Source: Acidimicrobiaceae bacterium
GTDB lineage: Bacteria > Actinomycetota > Acidimicrobiia > Acidimicrobiales > RAAP-2
Direction: 5' to 3'
DNA: 33,920 bases
NCBI GenBank assembly: GCA_027355725.1
Contig: DAIEHI010000224.1
Coordinates: 1 to 33,920, forward strand
Shown here in pieces: positions 25,476 through 32,287 of this stretch. The notes under the pieces are model-generated. The model was not told the DNA's origin. It did not search any database and saw only the letters and a list, made by a program, of their open reading frames with translations. Both the position numbers and the translations under genes were made by a program. Position 1 is the stretch's first letter; the number at the start of each line of letters is the position of its first letter.

Positions 25476-25552
25476 CATGGGATTCTCACTCTTCTGCAAT
25501 TCTTCGTGTCCCTCGACGCACCAACGCAACCCGTGGGTTGTTGTTGAAGTGA

Positions 25553-25566
25553 CCTAAGGCCTTAGG
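25553..25566. promoter_or_regulatory. Perfect 14-bp palindrome upstream of the DUF2892 gene
   Basis: CCTAAGGCCTTAGG is exactly self-complementary. It lies four bases upstream of a second, 20-bp dyad and just before the candidate promoter of the DUF2892 gene. The most likely use is a transcription factor site. Confidence 0.5.
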
Positions 25567-25570
25567 ACTC

Positions 25571-25590
25571 GTATACCCCTGGGGGTGTAC
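25571..25590. promoter_or_regulatory. CsoR/CstR-like operator palindrome
   Basis: GTATACCCC and GGGGTGTAC flank a two-base centre; one base pair breaks perfect symmetry. G/C-runs flanked by TA form the pattern of operators used by the CsoR/CstR/RcnR repressor family. It overlaps a TACCTT -10 candidate (25588-25593), so a bound repressor would block initiation. No CsoR-family gene is in the window. Confidence 0.5.
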
Positions 25591-25628
25591 CTTCCTTGTA
25601 GGGCCCGCCTCGAGCGTGGTCAAAGGGT

Positions 25629-25634
25629 AAGGAG
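25629..25634 (+). promoter_or_regulatory. Strong ribosome binding site of the DUF2892 gene
   Basis: AAGGAG lies five bases before the ATG at 25640 and fixes the start of this short gene. Confidence 0.7.
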
Positions 25635-25639
25635 CAACA

Positions 25640-25840
25640 ATGAAGTTTGCACAGTTCATGTCATCAGCGACCGGTCGATCACTTCGTGTCGTGGCCGGTG
25701 TCGCACTCATCGTGATTGGCCTCGTCGCCGGAGGCGGCTGGGTGACCCTGTCGGTCGTCGGCCTCGTGCCCCTCATCGCCGGTCTCGCCAACGTGTGTCT
25801 GCTCGCGCCACTGTTCGGCGAGCCCCTCAAGGGTCACTAA
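25640..25840 (+). CDS. DUF2892 small membrane protein (YgaP C-terminal-like)
   Basis: A 66-residue protein with two hydrophobic helices (about 17-32 and 36-55). The ending GLANVCLLAPLFG matches the DUF2892 membrane domain, which in YgaP is fused to a rhodanese and anchors sulfur transfer at the membrane. Here it stands alone. The gene has a good AAGGAG and an unusually elaborate upstream region with two palindromes, one resembling CsoR/CstR operators that respond to copper or persulfide. A role in sulfide or persulfide handling is therefore possible but is inference from family and operator. It converges on the SGNH hydrolase gene. Confidence 0.82.
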   Translation: MKFAQFMSSATGRSLRVVAGVALIVIGLVAGGGWVTLSVVGLVPLIAGLANVCLLAPLFGEPLKGH

Positions 25841-25864
25841 CGCGGGCACTCGCCCATTGAGCGC

Positions 25865-26785
25865 CTAGGCCGGCAGTACTGACGCGATGGCGTTCGCGAT
25901 GACCTGATACCCGAGGTCATTCGGGTGCAGGTTCGGCCCGTACGGGGGTGCCTGGCACATCCAGGTCAGAGCACAGACCTGCGCCACGTTCTGAGGTACC
26001 GTGCCGAGACCTGGGACGCTGACCGGGGTCGTGTCGTACGTGTGAAAGAGACCGGCCACGTCCGCAACAGGGATCGCACTCTTCGCGTAGACCGTCGCCA
26101 GTGTCTCATTCAAGAGGTTGATCGCCGCCACGCTCGCGTCGGCGAAGGGCTGTAGGGTCGGGTCGTGCACCGCGGCCGCGATGTAGGGGTTGTAGTGGTT
26201 GATGCCGATGAACTTCACCTGGGGACCGGCGGCGGCCTTCAGTGCGGTGATGATCTGGGGTAACTGGACGCTGAGGAGGTCCATGCGCTGGGTGACACAG
26301 GTCATGTCGACGTTCTGGTGGAAGAGGCAGCCGTGAAAGTCATTGAACCCGAGGTCGATCGTGACGATGCCTTCCTGGTTCTGGTGGGCGCGAAGGAACG
26401 CAACGTCACGCAGTAACTGCGAATCACCCGGCGCGTAGCAATGGTCGCCGCCGTAGAGGACCTGACCGGTGCTGTCGCCGGGGCATCCCGTTTGGACCAG
26501 TTGCAGTCGCGTGCCCTTGGCCGCCTGCATGGTGATCAGATCGTTCGTGTATCCCTTTCGAGTGGGGAATCCGTGCACGTGGTGCAGCGTCGGCTGCACC
26601 CCGACCGACACCGATGCGCCGACCGCGAGGAGGAATGTCGGGTCAGCCACCGGTCGGGGTTTCGAGGTTCCCACGGCCGACGCCGAGGTCACACCCATGA
26701 ACAAGCTCGACGCGACAAAGAGTGCCACCGCCCCGGCTCCGACTACTCGTGCAGCGCGCGGAGCGCGACCTCTCAGTATTCTCAC
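25865..26785 (-). CDS. Secreted SGNH/GDSL-type hydrolase
   Basis: A 306-residue exported esterase/lipase-like protein. The N-terminus is a signal peptide: basic residues (RGRAPRAAR), a hydrophobic core (VGAGAVALFVASSLFMGV) and a likely cleavage after SASA at residue 37. The nucleophile motif is GASVSVG (56-62), a variant of GDSxSxG with alanine for aspartate, so S58 is the predicted nucleophile. Block III is IDLGFNDF and the C-terminal block V is LHPNDLGYQV, which holds the catalytic histidine. Several cysteines could form disulfides outside the cell. The start is GTG at 26785, with GGGAG eight bases upstream. The substrate is unknown; the SGNH family covers esters of lipids, sugars and aryl compounds. 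Confidence 0.85.
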   Translation of the reverse strand: MRILRGRAPRAARVVGAGAVALFVASSLFMGVTSASAVGTSKPRPVADPTFLLAVGASVSVGVQPTLHHVHGFPTRKGYTNDLITMQAAKGTRLQLVQTGCPGDSTGQVLYGGDHCYAPGDSQLLRDVAFLRAHQNQEGIVTIDLGFNDFHGCLFHQNVDMTCVTQRMDLLSVQLPQIITALKAAAGPQVKFIGINHYNPYIAAAVHDPTLQPFADASVAAINLLNETLATVYAKSAIPVADVAGLFHTYDTTPVSVPGLGTVPQNVAQVCALTWMCQAPPYGPNLHPNDLGYQVIANAIASVLPA

Positions 26786-26824
26786 GACAATGCTCCCTAC
26801 GAACTTCGACTGACTTTGAACTCA

Positions 26825-26859
26825 CCCGGCGGTTGGACTCAGAGTCCACTCACGCCGGG
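26825..26859. repeat. Nested inverted repeat upstream of the SGNH hydrolase gene
   Basis: Outer arms CCCGGCG and CGCCGGG enclose a perfect 15-bp palindrome, TGGACTCAGAGTCCA (26834-26848). It sits about 40 bp before the hydrolase start and about 105 bp after the holA stop. It could be a terminator for holA, but no T-run follows; a regulatory site or RNA hairpin in the hydrolase leader is the alternative. The rest of 26786-26963 holds no recognisable gene. Confidence 0.5.
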
Positions 26860-26963
26860 CGGCTGAACAATCAAACTCCAACTTGCCATGACCTCGTTCA
26901 AGCCCGAGTAAGGATTCGATAAGTTCACGAAACCGTAATCATGCGAATTGAAGACGGACGTGA

Positions 26964-27977
26964 TTATCGACGGCGCGCGCTCTGGCTCAACTTCGAAAGG
27001 CGCGCGACGAGCACCTCGATCACCGTGAGTTCAGTGACGTCAAGATCGGTGTCGAGATCCTTGCCGCCGTAACTGACGCCGCCCTTCAAGTCAACGTCGG
27101 CGGTGCTGATCATGTGCACCGAGGCCGCGAGACGTTGCGCGCCGAGTCGCTGCGCACCACGAAGCGCCTTACCGGCGGGAAAGCGGTTGATACCGAGCAG
27201 CGCCGCCGCCTCATCATCACCCGCGACGCCACTGCCCTCGAGGCGCACCATGCGCAGGTAGTGACGCTGGAGCATGTTGACGATCTGTAATGCCGCGCGG
27301 CCCTTCGAGTCAAGCATGCGACGAGCGACCTTGATGGCCCCAGTCGCGTCTCCGGCGTCGATCGCGTCGGTGAGGTCCCACTCGGGTACGTCACCCGCAT
27401 CGCCCAGGTACGCCTCGACGTGATCGAACGTGAGTGGCGCCGAACCGTAGATGGACTGCAAGGTGCGCGCGAGTGAGTCCACGCGTGCAACATCGTCGCC
27501 CACGATCTCGGCGATCCTTTGGGCCGTCGTTCGATCGACCGTGACGCGTCGCTCGGCCATCTTTGAGACCACAAAGGCAATTCGGTCCTGGGACCTCGAG
27601 CCGACGTTCACGTCGATCACCGAGGCGGCGGCCTTCACCAGCTTGTTGCTCTTCGCGCCCACGACGCCCACGATCAACACCGTCGCCGGTGCTGGATCCG
27701 CCATCCATCCGAGCAGCGTCGCGACTTCGTCGGCGACCATCAACTGCGCGTCGCGAACGACCACCACGCGTCGGTCCACCAAGAACGCGGGTGTGTTGAG
27801 CGCCTCGAGTATCCGAGACACCACCGACTCGCCACTCGTGCTGGCCACGTCCTTCACCGTGAAGTCCTGGAGTGCAATCGATGGATCTCGCTCGCCGAGT
27901 GCGCCCGCAATCGCCGTTCGAAGCGCGTCACTCACCATCGTCGCGTCACTGCCGACCACGACGAGTGAACTCTCCAT
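26964..27977 (-). CDS. holA: DNA polymerase III subunit delta
   Basis: The delta subunit opens the beta sliding clamp within the clamp loader. The protein has 337 residues. Family features include the N-terminal nucleotide-fold-like domain (VVVGSDATMVSDAL, then VVVRDAQLMVADEVATLLGWM), the YLGDAGDVPEWDLTDAIDAGDATGAIKVARRML linker helix, and a C-terminal collar domain (LQIVNMLQRHYLRMVRLEGSG). The ATG at 27977 overlaps the folP2-type stop by one base (TGATG), so translation is probably coupled. Confidence 0.93.
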   Translation of the reverse strand: MESSLVVVGSDATMVSDALRTAIAGALGERDPSIALQDFTVKDVASTSGESVVSRILEALNTPAFLVDRRVVVVRDAQLMVADEVATLLGWMADPAPATVLIVGVVGAKSNKLVKAAASVIDVNVGSRSQDRIAFVVSKMAERRVTVDRTTAQRIAEIVGDDVARVDSLARTLQSIYGSAPLTFDHVEAYLGDAGDVPEWDLTDAIDAGDATGAIKVARRMLDSKGRAALQIVNMLQRHYLRMVRLEGSGVAGDDEAAALLGINRFPAGKALRGAQRLGAQRLAASVHMISTADVDLKGGVSYGGKDLDTDLDVTELTVIEVLVARLSKLSQSARRR

Positions 27978-28831
27978 CAGCGCACCTCCAACAGACGCTC
28001 GATCACGTCACGTACCCGCACCGATCCAGCGACGTCGTGCACGCGAACGATCCGACACCCCGACGCGATACCAATCGCGGCCGCGTCAAGTGACGCCACG
28101 CGACGCTCGCCCACCTCACTCTTGAACATGACCCCGAGAAAGGTCTTGTTCGACGCTGAGAGCAGCAGGGGCGATCCGAGGGCGGCCAATGCGTCTGAGT
28201 CGCGCAGGAGTTGCAAGGACTGAGCCGCCGTCTTTCCAAGGTCGAGTCCCGCATCGAGCACGATCCGATCGGCGCTGATGCCGGCATCGAGCGCCCACTG
28301 CCTTCGTTGCACGAGAAAGTCCTTCACCGTGGCCGTGACGTCGTCGTAGTGAGGATCGGGGTCGGCGACGCGAGGTCGAAGGCGAATATGCGTCGCGACG
28401 ACCGTCGCTTTGGCCTTGGCCGCCACGAGCAGATAGTCCGGATCAGCGAATCCGCTGATGTCGTTGCCCACGCTCGCGCCCTCTTCGAAGCAGGCCTGTG
28501 CGACCGACGCTCGCCACGTGTCGATGCTGAGCGGCAGATCGAAACGCCGCCGCAACTCGGCGATCGCCGGCACCACCCGCTCGAGCTCTTCTTGTTCAGT
28601 GACCTCTTCACCGGGCCCAGCCTTCACCCCGCCGACGTCCAACAGGTCAGCACCGTCTTCGACCAGTTGCTCGGCGCGGCGAAAGAAGTCATCCCAGGCG
28701 AATGTCGCAGCGGGCGCGAAGAAGGAATCCTTGGTGCGATTGAGGATCCCCATCACGAGCGCACGCGTGGCCACGTCGAAGGACTGGTCACCCATGGTGA
28801 GAGTGAGCGCGGGTAGGCGAACGACGTTCAC
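27977..28831 (-). CDS. folP2: Dihydropteroate synthase homologue, FolP2-like
   Basis: A 284-residue TIM-barrel protein of the pterin-binding family. It aligns with dihydropteroate synthase throughout: VMGILNRTKDSFF for the pterin loop, DVGGVKAGPGEEV where true enzymes have DIGGESTRPG, NDISGF, DAGLDLGKT, LLLSASNKTFLG and a final RVHDVAGSVRVRDVI. The changes in the second loop, together with THIRLRPRVADPDPHYDDV, match the mycobacterial FolP2 branch as I recall it; M. leprae FolP2 does not replace DHPS. Folate synthesis is therefore not assured. The start is GTG at 28831 with a distant GAGG. It overlaps holA by one base. Confidence 0.85.
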   Translation of the reverse strand: MNVVRLPALTLTMGDQSFDVATRALVMGILNRTKDSFFAPAATFAWDDFFRRAEQLVEDGADLLDVGGVKAGPGEEVTEQEELERVVPAIAELRRRFDLPLSIDTWRASVAQACFEEGASVGNDISGFADPDYLLVAAKAKATVVATHIRLRPRVADPDPHYDDVTATVKDFLVQRRQWALDAGISADRIVLDAGLDLGKTAAQSLQLLRDSDALAALGSPLLLSASNKTFLGVMFKSEVGERRVASLDAAAIGIASGCRIVRVHDVAGSVRVRDVIERLLEVR

Positions 28832-28972
28832 TGTGCGTGACCTCGAAGTTCACGCCCGGCGCCACGAGGCCCGTTCGGTGTCGACTGGGCGCACGAAACG
28901 CCAAGGATTGCATCACTCACGCTGGCCAGCCTAACGGTGGCCCCGTGAGAAGAAGGGGGCCCTCGCCGCTGT

Positions 28973-28978
28973 TAGCCT
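28973..28978 (+). promoter_or_regulatory. Candidate -10 of the kinase-PAC2 unit
   Basis: TAGCCT lies eight bases before the ATG at 28987, so the message would have at most a one- or two-base leader. No ribosome binding site is visible. Confidence 0.4.
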
Positions 28979-28986
28979 TCGCGGGT

Positions 28987-30027
28987 ATGGAGAATGCGGC
29001 GATTGGGATCAACCTCAACAACGTGTCGCAGTGGATGTGCGAGCACGTCGGCGCGACCGCGCCACTCGAGTTCGAACTCATCGCGGGCGGTCGCTCGAAT
29101 CTCACCTACCGCGTGAGCGACGCCAACGCGCGCACGTTTGCACTGAGGCGCCCCCCGGTCAGCCACGTCCTGCCGACCGCGCACGACATGGTGCGCGAAC
29201 ACACGATCATCTCAGCGCTGCACCCGCTGCACGTCCCGGTCGCACGGCCCCTCGGGCTCTGCACTGACGAGTCAGTGAACGATTCCCCCTTTTACGTCAT
29301 GGAGTTCGTCGAGGGCGCGATCCTGAGGACTCGAAGCGACGCGGAGAGTGTCTTTAAAGAGAGCGAGCGGCGCATCATTGGCGACAATCTCGCCGCGACC
29401 CTCGCCCAACTGCACGACGTCAACGTCGAAAGGGCCGGTCTCAGCGACCTCGCGCGTCACGACGGCTATATCGAGCGCCAACTTCGTCGTTGGCGAACCC
29501 AGTACGACCAGATGAGCGTCGAGGGTGTTGACTACGGCGGCGTCGTCGAAGCGGTGGGCGATCAGTTAGCGGCTTCGATTCCGCGCCAGCAGCGCGTATC
29601 GGTCGTGCACGGCGACTACCGACTCGACAACACGGTCCTCGACGCCGCAGGGGCCGTCAAGGCCATCCTCGACTGGGAGATCTGCACGCTGGGCGATCCC
29701 ATGGCGGACCTCGGGCTGCTCCTCGTCTACTGGGCCGAGCCCGATGACCCGAGCGAAGCACTGCTCGGTGCGGCGCCCACGACCGCCGCCGGATTCTCAA
29801 CGCGCGAACAGGTCCTCGCCGCCTACGCGAGTCACAGTGATCTCGATGTCAGTCAGGTCGCCTACTATCAAGCATTCGGTTATTGGAAGTTGGCCTGCAT
29901 CATGCAAGGTGTGTTCGCTCGTTACAGCGCAGGGGCCACTGCGGGTGACCAGGGCAGCGTCCAGGAGTACCCGCAACACATCAAAATGCTCGTCGAATTG
30001 GCGAAGCAGACTCTGGAGCAACACTGA
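28987..30027 (+). CDS. Phosphotransferase (APH/ACAD10-11 kinase-like) family protein
   Basis: A 346-residue protein-kinase-fold enzyme of the aminoglycoside phosphotransferase superfamily, in the branch related to the kinase part of ACAD10/11. The catalytic Brenner motif is HGDYRLDN (from H208) and the metal-binding aspartate is D229 in ILDWEICTLGDPMADLG. The N-terminal glycine-rich region reads IAGGRSNLTYRV, and FALRRPP carries the likely ATP-binding site. In this subfamily the enzymes are linked to hydroxyacyl-CoA or fatty-acid metabolism, not necessarily drug resistance. I chose the ATG at 28987 because the upstream extension is low-complexity and unrelated. It overlaps the PAC2 gene by one base (TGATG). 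Confidence 0.85.
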   Translation: MENAAIGINLNNVSQWMCEHVGATAPLEFELIAGGRSNLTYRVSDANARTFALRRPPVSHVLPTAHDMVREHTIISALHPLHVPVARPLGLCTDESVNDSPFYVMEFVEGAILRTRSDAESVFKESERRIIGDNLAATLAQLHDVNVERAGLSDLARHDGYIERQLRRWRTQYDQMSVEGVDYGGVVEAVGDQLAASIPRQQRVSVVHGDYRLDNTVLDAAGAVKAILDWEICTLGDPMADLGLLLVYWAEPDDPSEALLGAAPTTAAGFSTREQVLAAYASHSDLDVSQVAYYQAFGYWKLACIMQGVFARYSAGATAGDQGSVQEYPQHIKMLVELAKQTLEQH

Positions 30028-30908
30028 TGGACGATGAAATCTACGACCGCATCATCTTCCTCGCCGACCCTGAGTTGAACGAGCCGGTACTCGTGATCTG
30101 TCTCGAGGGCTGGATCGACGCCGGTCTCGGCGCCAGCACCGCAATCTCGACGATGCTCAACACCATTTCGACCGAGATCCTCGCCACCTTTGACACCGAG
30201 TACTTCATTGACCAGCGCGCGCGCCGCCCGGTCGCGCGCATCGTCGACGGAGTGACGACCGAGCTCACCTGGCCCGAGATCCAACTGCGCTATGGGCGAG
30301 ACGGCGACGGCGCGGACATCCTCTTTCTCGTCGGTCCCGAGCCAGATTTTCACTGGAGCGACTTCGTTGACGTCGTCACGGACTCAGCCGGCCGCTTCGA
30401 CGTGCGCCTGGTGGTCGGGCTCGGCGCCTTCCCCGCCCCGACCCCCCACACACGACCGGTTCGCGTGATCGCGACCGCCCCCGAGTCGAGTGCCCACCTC
30501 CTACCCCTCGTCGGCACGGTCTCTGGGGAGCTCGAGGTGCCCGCGGGCATCAGCGCCGCCCTCGAGCTCGGTTTCTCCGAGGTCGACATGGACGTCATCA
30601 CCCTCTGGGCACGCGTGCCGCACTACGTGGCGTCGATGTCCTATCCCCAGGCGGCGGCCGCGCTGATCGACGGTCTCGCTCGCATTGGGGGCCTCACTCT
30701 TGACGCGAGCCAACTGCGCGCCTCGGCCGAAGAAGCGCGCCAGCGCGTCGACAACTTGATCGTGAACAATCCCGACCACACCTCAATGGTCGAAGAGCTC
30801 GAAGAGGCGGCCGACGAGACCGAGGGCACCTCACTCGGCGAGGACTTGCCGAGCGGGGACGAACTGGCGGCCGAGCTCGAACGCTTCTTGCGCGGTGAAT
30901 CCAACTGA
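30027..30908 (+). CDS. PAC2 family protein (proteasome assembly chaperone-like)
   Basis: A 293-residue protein of the PAC2 family. The opening PVLVICLEGWIDAGLGASTAI contains the family's ...GW.DAG.A... motif, followed by RRPVARIVDGV, ILFLVGPEPDFHW and the GLGAFPAPTPHTRPV block. Actinobacterial members are widespread and are named after eukaryotic proteasome assembly chaperones; their bacterial role is not well settled. The C-terminal 60 residues are acidic and helical (EELEEAADETEGTSLGEDLPSGDELAAELE). Start and stop are tightly placed: one-base overlap with the kinase gene, then a 21-base gap to the dehydrogenase. Confidence 0.88.
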   Translation: MDDEIYDRIIFLADPELNEPVLVICLEGWIDAGLGASTAISTMLNTISTEILATFDTEYFIDQRARRPVARIVDGVTTELTWPEIQLRYGRDGDGADILFLVGPEPDFHWSDFVDVVTDSAGRFDVRLVVGLGAFPAPTPHTRPVRVIATAPESSAHLLPLVGTVSGELEVPAGISAALELGFSEVDMDVITLWARVPHYVASMSYPQAAAALIDGLARIGGLTLDASQLRASAEEARQRVDNLIVNNPDHTSMVEELEEAADETEGTSLGEDLPSGDELAAELERFLRGESN

Positions 30909-30916
30909 TCGTCGCA

Positions 30917-30922
30917 TAGTCT
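30917..30922 (+). promoter_or_regulatory. Candidate -10 of the leaderless short-chain dehydrogenase gene
   Basis: TAGTCT lies seven bases before the ATG at 30930, with no Shine-Dalgarno sequence in the 21-base gap. Confidence 0.45.
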
Positions 30923-30929
30923 TCGTCTC

Positions 30930-31679
30930 ATGAAGAAGAACGTCATGATCACCGGCGCCGGTTCAGGCTTTGGCGCGCTCACCGCGCTGGCACTGCACGA
31001 ACGGGGCCATCACGTCATCGCCACCACCGAGACCGACGAACAGGCACTCGCCCTACGCGACGAACACCCCGGCCTCGAGGTGCACCGACTCGACATCACG
31101 ACCAACGACGTGCAGCGCGTCTACGACTGGGACATCGATGTCTTGATCAACAACGCGGGACTCGGCGAGACCGGACCCCTCGCCGACGTGCCACTCGAGC
31201 GACTGCGCCGGTTGTTCGAGGTCAACGTCTTTGGGACACTCAACGTCACCCAGGCGGTACTTCGCGCCATGGTCGCGCGCGCGAGCGGGCGGATCGTGAT
31301 CATGTCCTCAATCGCGGGCGTGATCGCGGCACCGGGTTTCGGTCCCTATTCGATGACCAAATACGCCCTTGAAGCCATGGGCAAGGCCATGCGCGCAGAG
31401 CTCGCACCCCTCGGCATCGACGTGACCCTGGTCAACCCTGGTCCCTACCTGACCGGCTTCAACGACCGCATGGCCAAGTCAATGTGGGAATGGTTCAACG
31501 ACCAGTCCCTCAATGCTAAAGAAGCGGACCTCTTTCGCGTGATCGGTGACTTCGTCACGACTGACCAGCGTGACCCGAGCGAAGTGGCGGCGCTGCTCGT
31601 CGAGGTGGTCGAAGCAGAGACCACGAGTGAGAACAACTTCATCCCCGCTGACATCAAGGCCCAGCTCGGCCTCGCCTAG
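30930..31679 (+). CDS. Short-chain dehydrogenase/reductase
   Basis: A 249-residue SDR oxidoreductase with a Rossmann fold. The cofactor glycine motif is TGAGSGFG (8-15). NNAG follows strand 4 (DVLINNAGLG). The catalytic serine is in IVIMSSIAG and the Tyr-x3-Lys pair is YSMTK. PGPYLTGFN gives the substrate loop. The residue after strand 2 is ATTET with no clear arginine, so NAD or NADP preference is uncertain. The substrate is unknown. It lies after the PAC2 gene but appears to have its own leaderless promoter. Confidence 0.9.
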   Translation: MKKNVMITGAGSGFGALTALALHERGHHVIATTETDEQALALRDEHPGLEVHRLDITTNDVQRVYDWDIDVLINNAGLGETGPLADVPLERLRRLFEVNVFGTLNVTQAVLRAMVARASGRIVIMSSIAGVIAAPGFGPYSMTKYALEAMGKAMRAELAPLGIDVTLVNPGPYLTGFNDRMAKSMWEWFNDQSLNAKEADLFRVIGDFVTTDQRDPSEVAALLVEVVEAETTSENNFIPADIKAQLGLA

Positions 31680-31702
31680 ACCAGCGCCGTGGCCGAAGCG
31701 AC

Positions 31703-32287
31703 CTAGGCGTTCGTGTCGACGTCACCCTCTTCAATGCGCAGCCCGAGTCCGAGCGCGTAGCCGTCGAGGAAGTGGCCACATTCCTCTTGGCGGGGGTGGC
31801 GGTTAGCGATCTCGTAGAACGCGGCAGAGTGGTCGATCTCTTGAAGGTGCGCGAGTTCGTGCACCAAGACGGCGTCGATCACCCACTCGGGGCACTGGCG
31901 CAGGCGACTCGAGATCCGGATCTCGCGCGACGCCGGCGAGCACGACGCCCAGCGTGACTTCTGATTGTTGACCCAGCGCACCGATCCGGGCGTCACGCCG
32001 TCGTTGTAGAGCTCGGCGAGCACATTGGCGCGTTCTTCGAGCGACGCGTCACCCGCCGCGTTCTGGGGACGCTGGGCGAGCAGTCGCTCGACCAGGTTGT
32101 CAACGAACACCGCTCGTTCGCGCCCGCGCAGCCGGGCGGGGATCTGCACGACGATGCGGCTGCCCGACCAGTGCGCGGTGCCGGTCTTCTTTCTGCGCGC
32201 CGAGGCCCGAATCTCCACCTCGGGGCGATCGAAGCGGGGCGGTTCTACGTGAATCGACGTCTGGGTTGAAGACGGATGACGAGGCAT
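31703..32287 (-). CDS. YgjP-like zinc metallopeptidase (DUF45 family)
   Basis: A 194-residue soluble protein of the YgjP/WLM-like metallopeptidase group. The zinc motif is HELAHLQEIDHSAAF, with the HExxH histidines and a further histidine seven residues later. The preceding SRWASCSPASREIRISSRL is the usual family block, where YgjP relatives read RWGSCS...I..N..L. The ATG at 32287 overlaps the leuS stop by one base (TGATG), so it is probably co-translated with leuS. Its substrate is unknown. It converges on the SDR gene with a 23-bp gap. Confidence 0.87.
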   Translation of the reverse strand: MPRHPSSTQTSIHVEPPRFDRPEVEIRASARRKKTGTAHWSGSRIVVQIPARLRGRERAVFVDNLVERLLAQRPQNAAGDASLEERANVLAELYNDGVTPGSVRWVNNQKSRWASCSPASREIRISSRLRQCPEWVIDAVLVHELAHLQEIDHSAAFYEIANRHPRQEECGHFLDGYALGLGLRIEEGDVDTNA

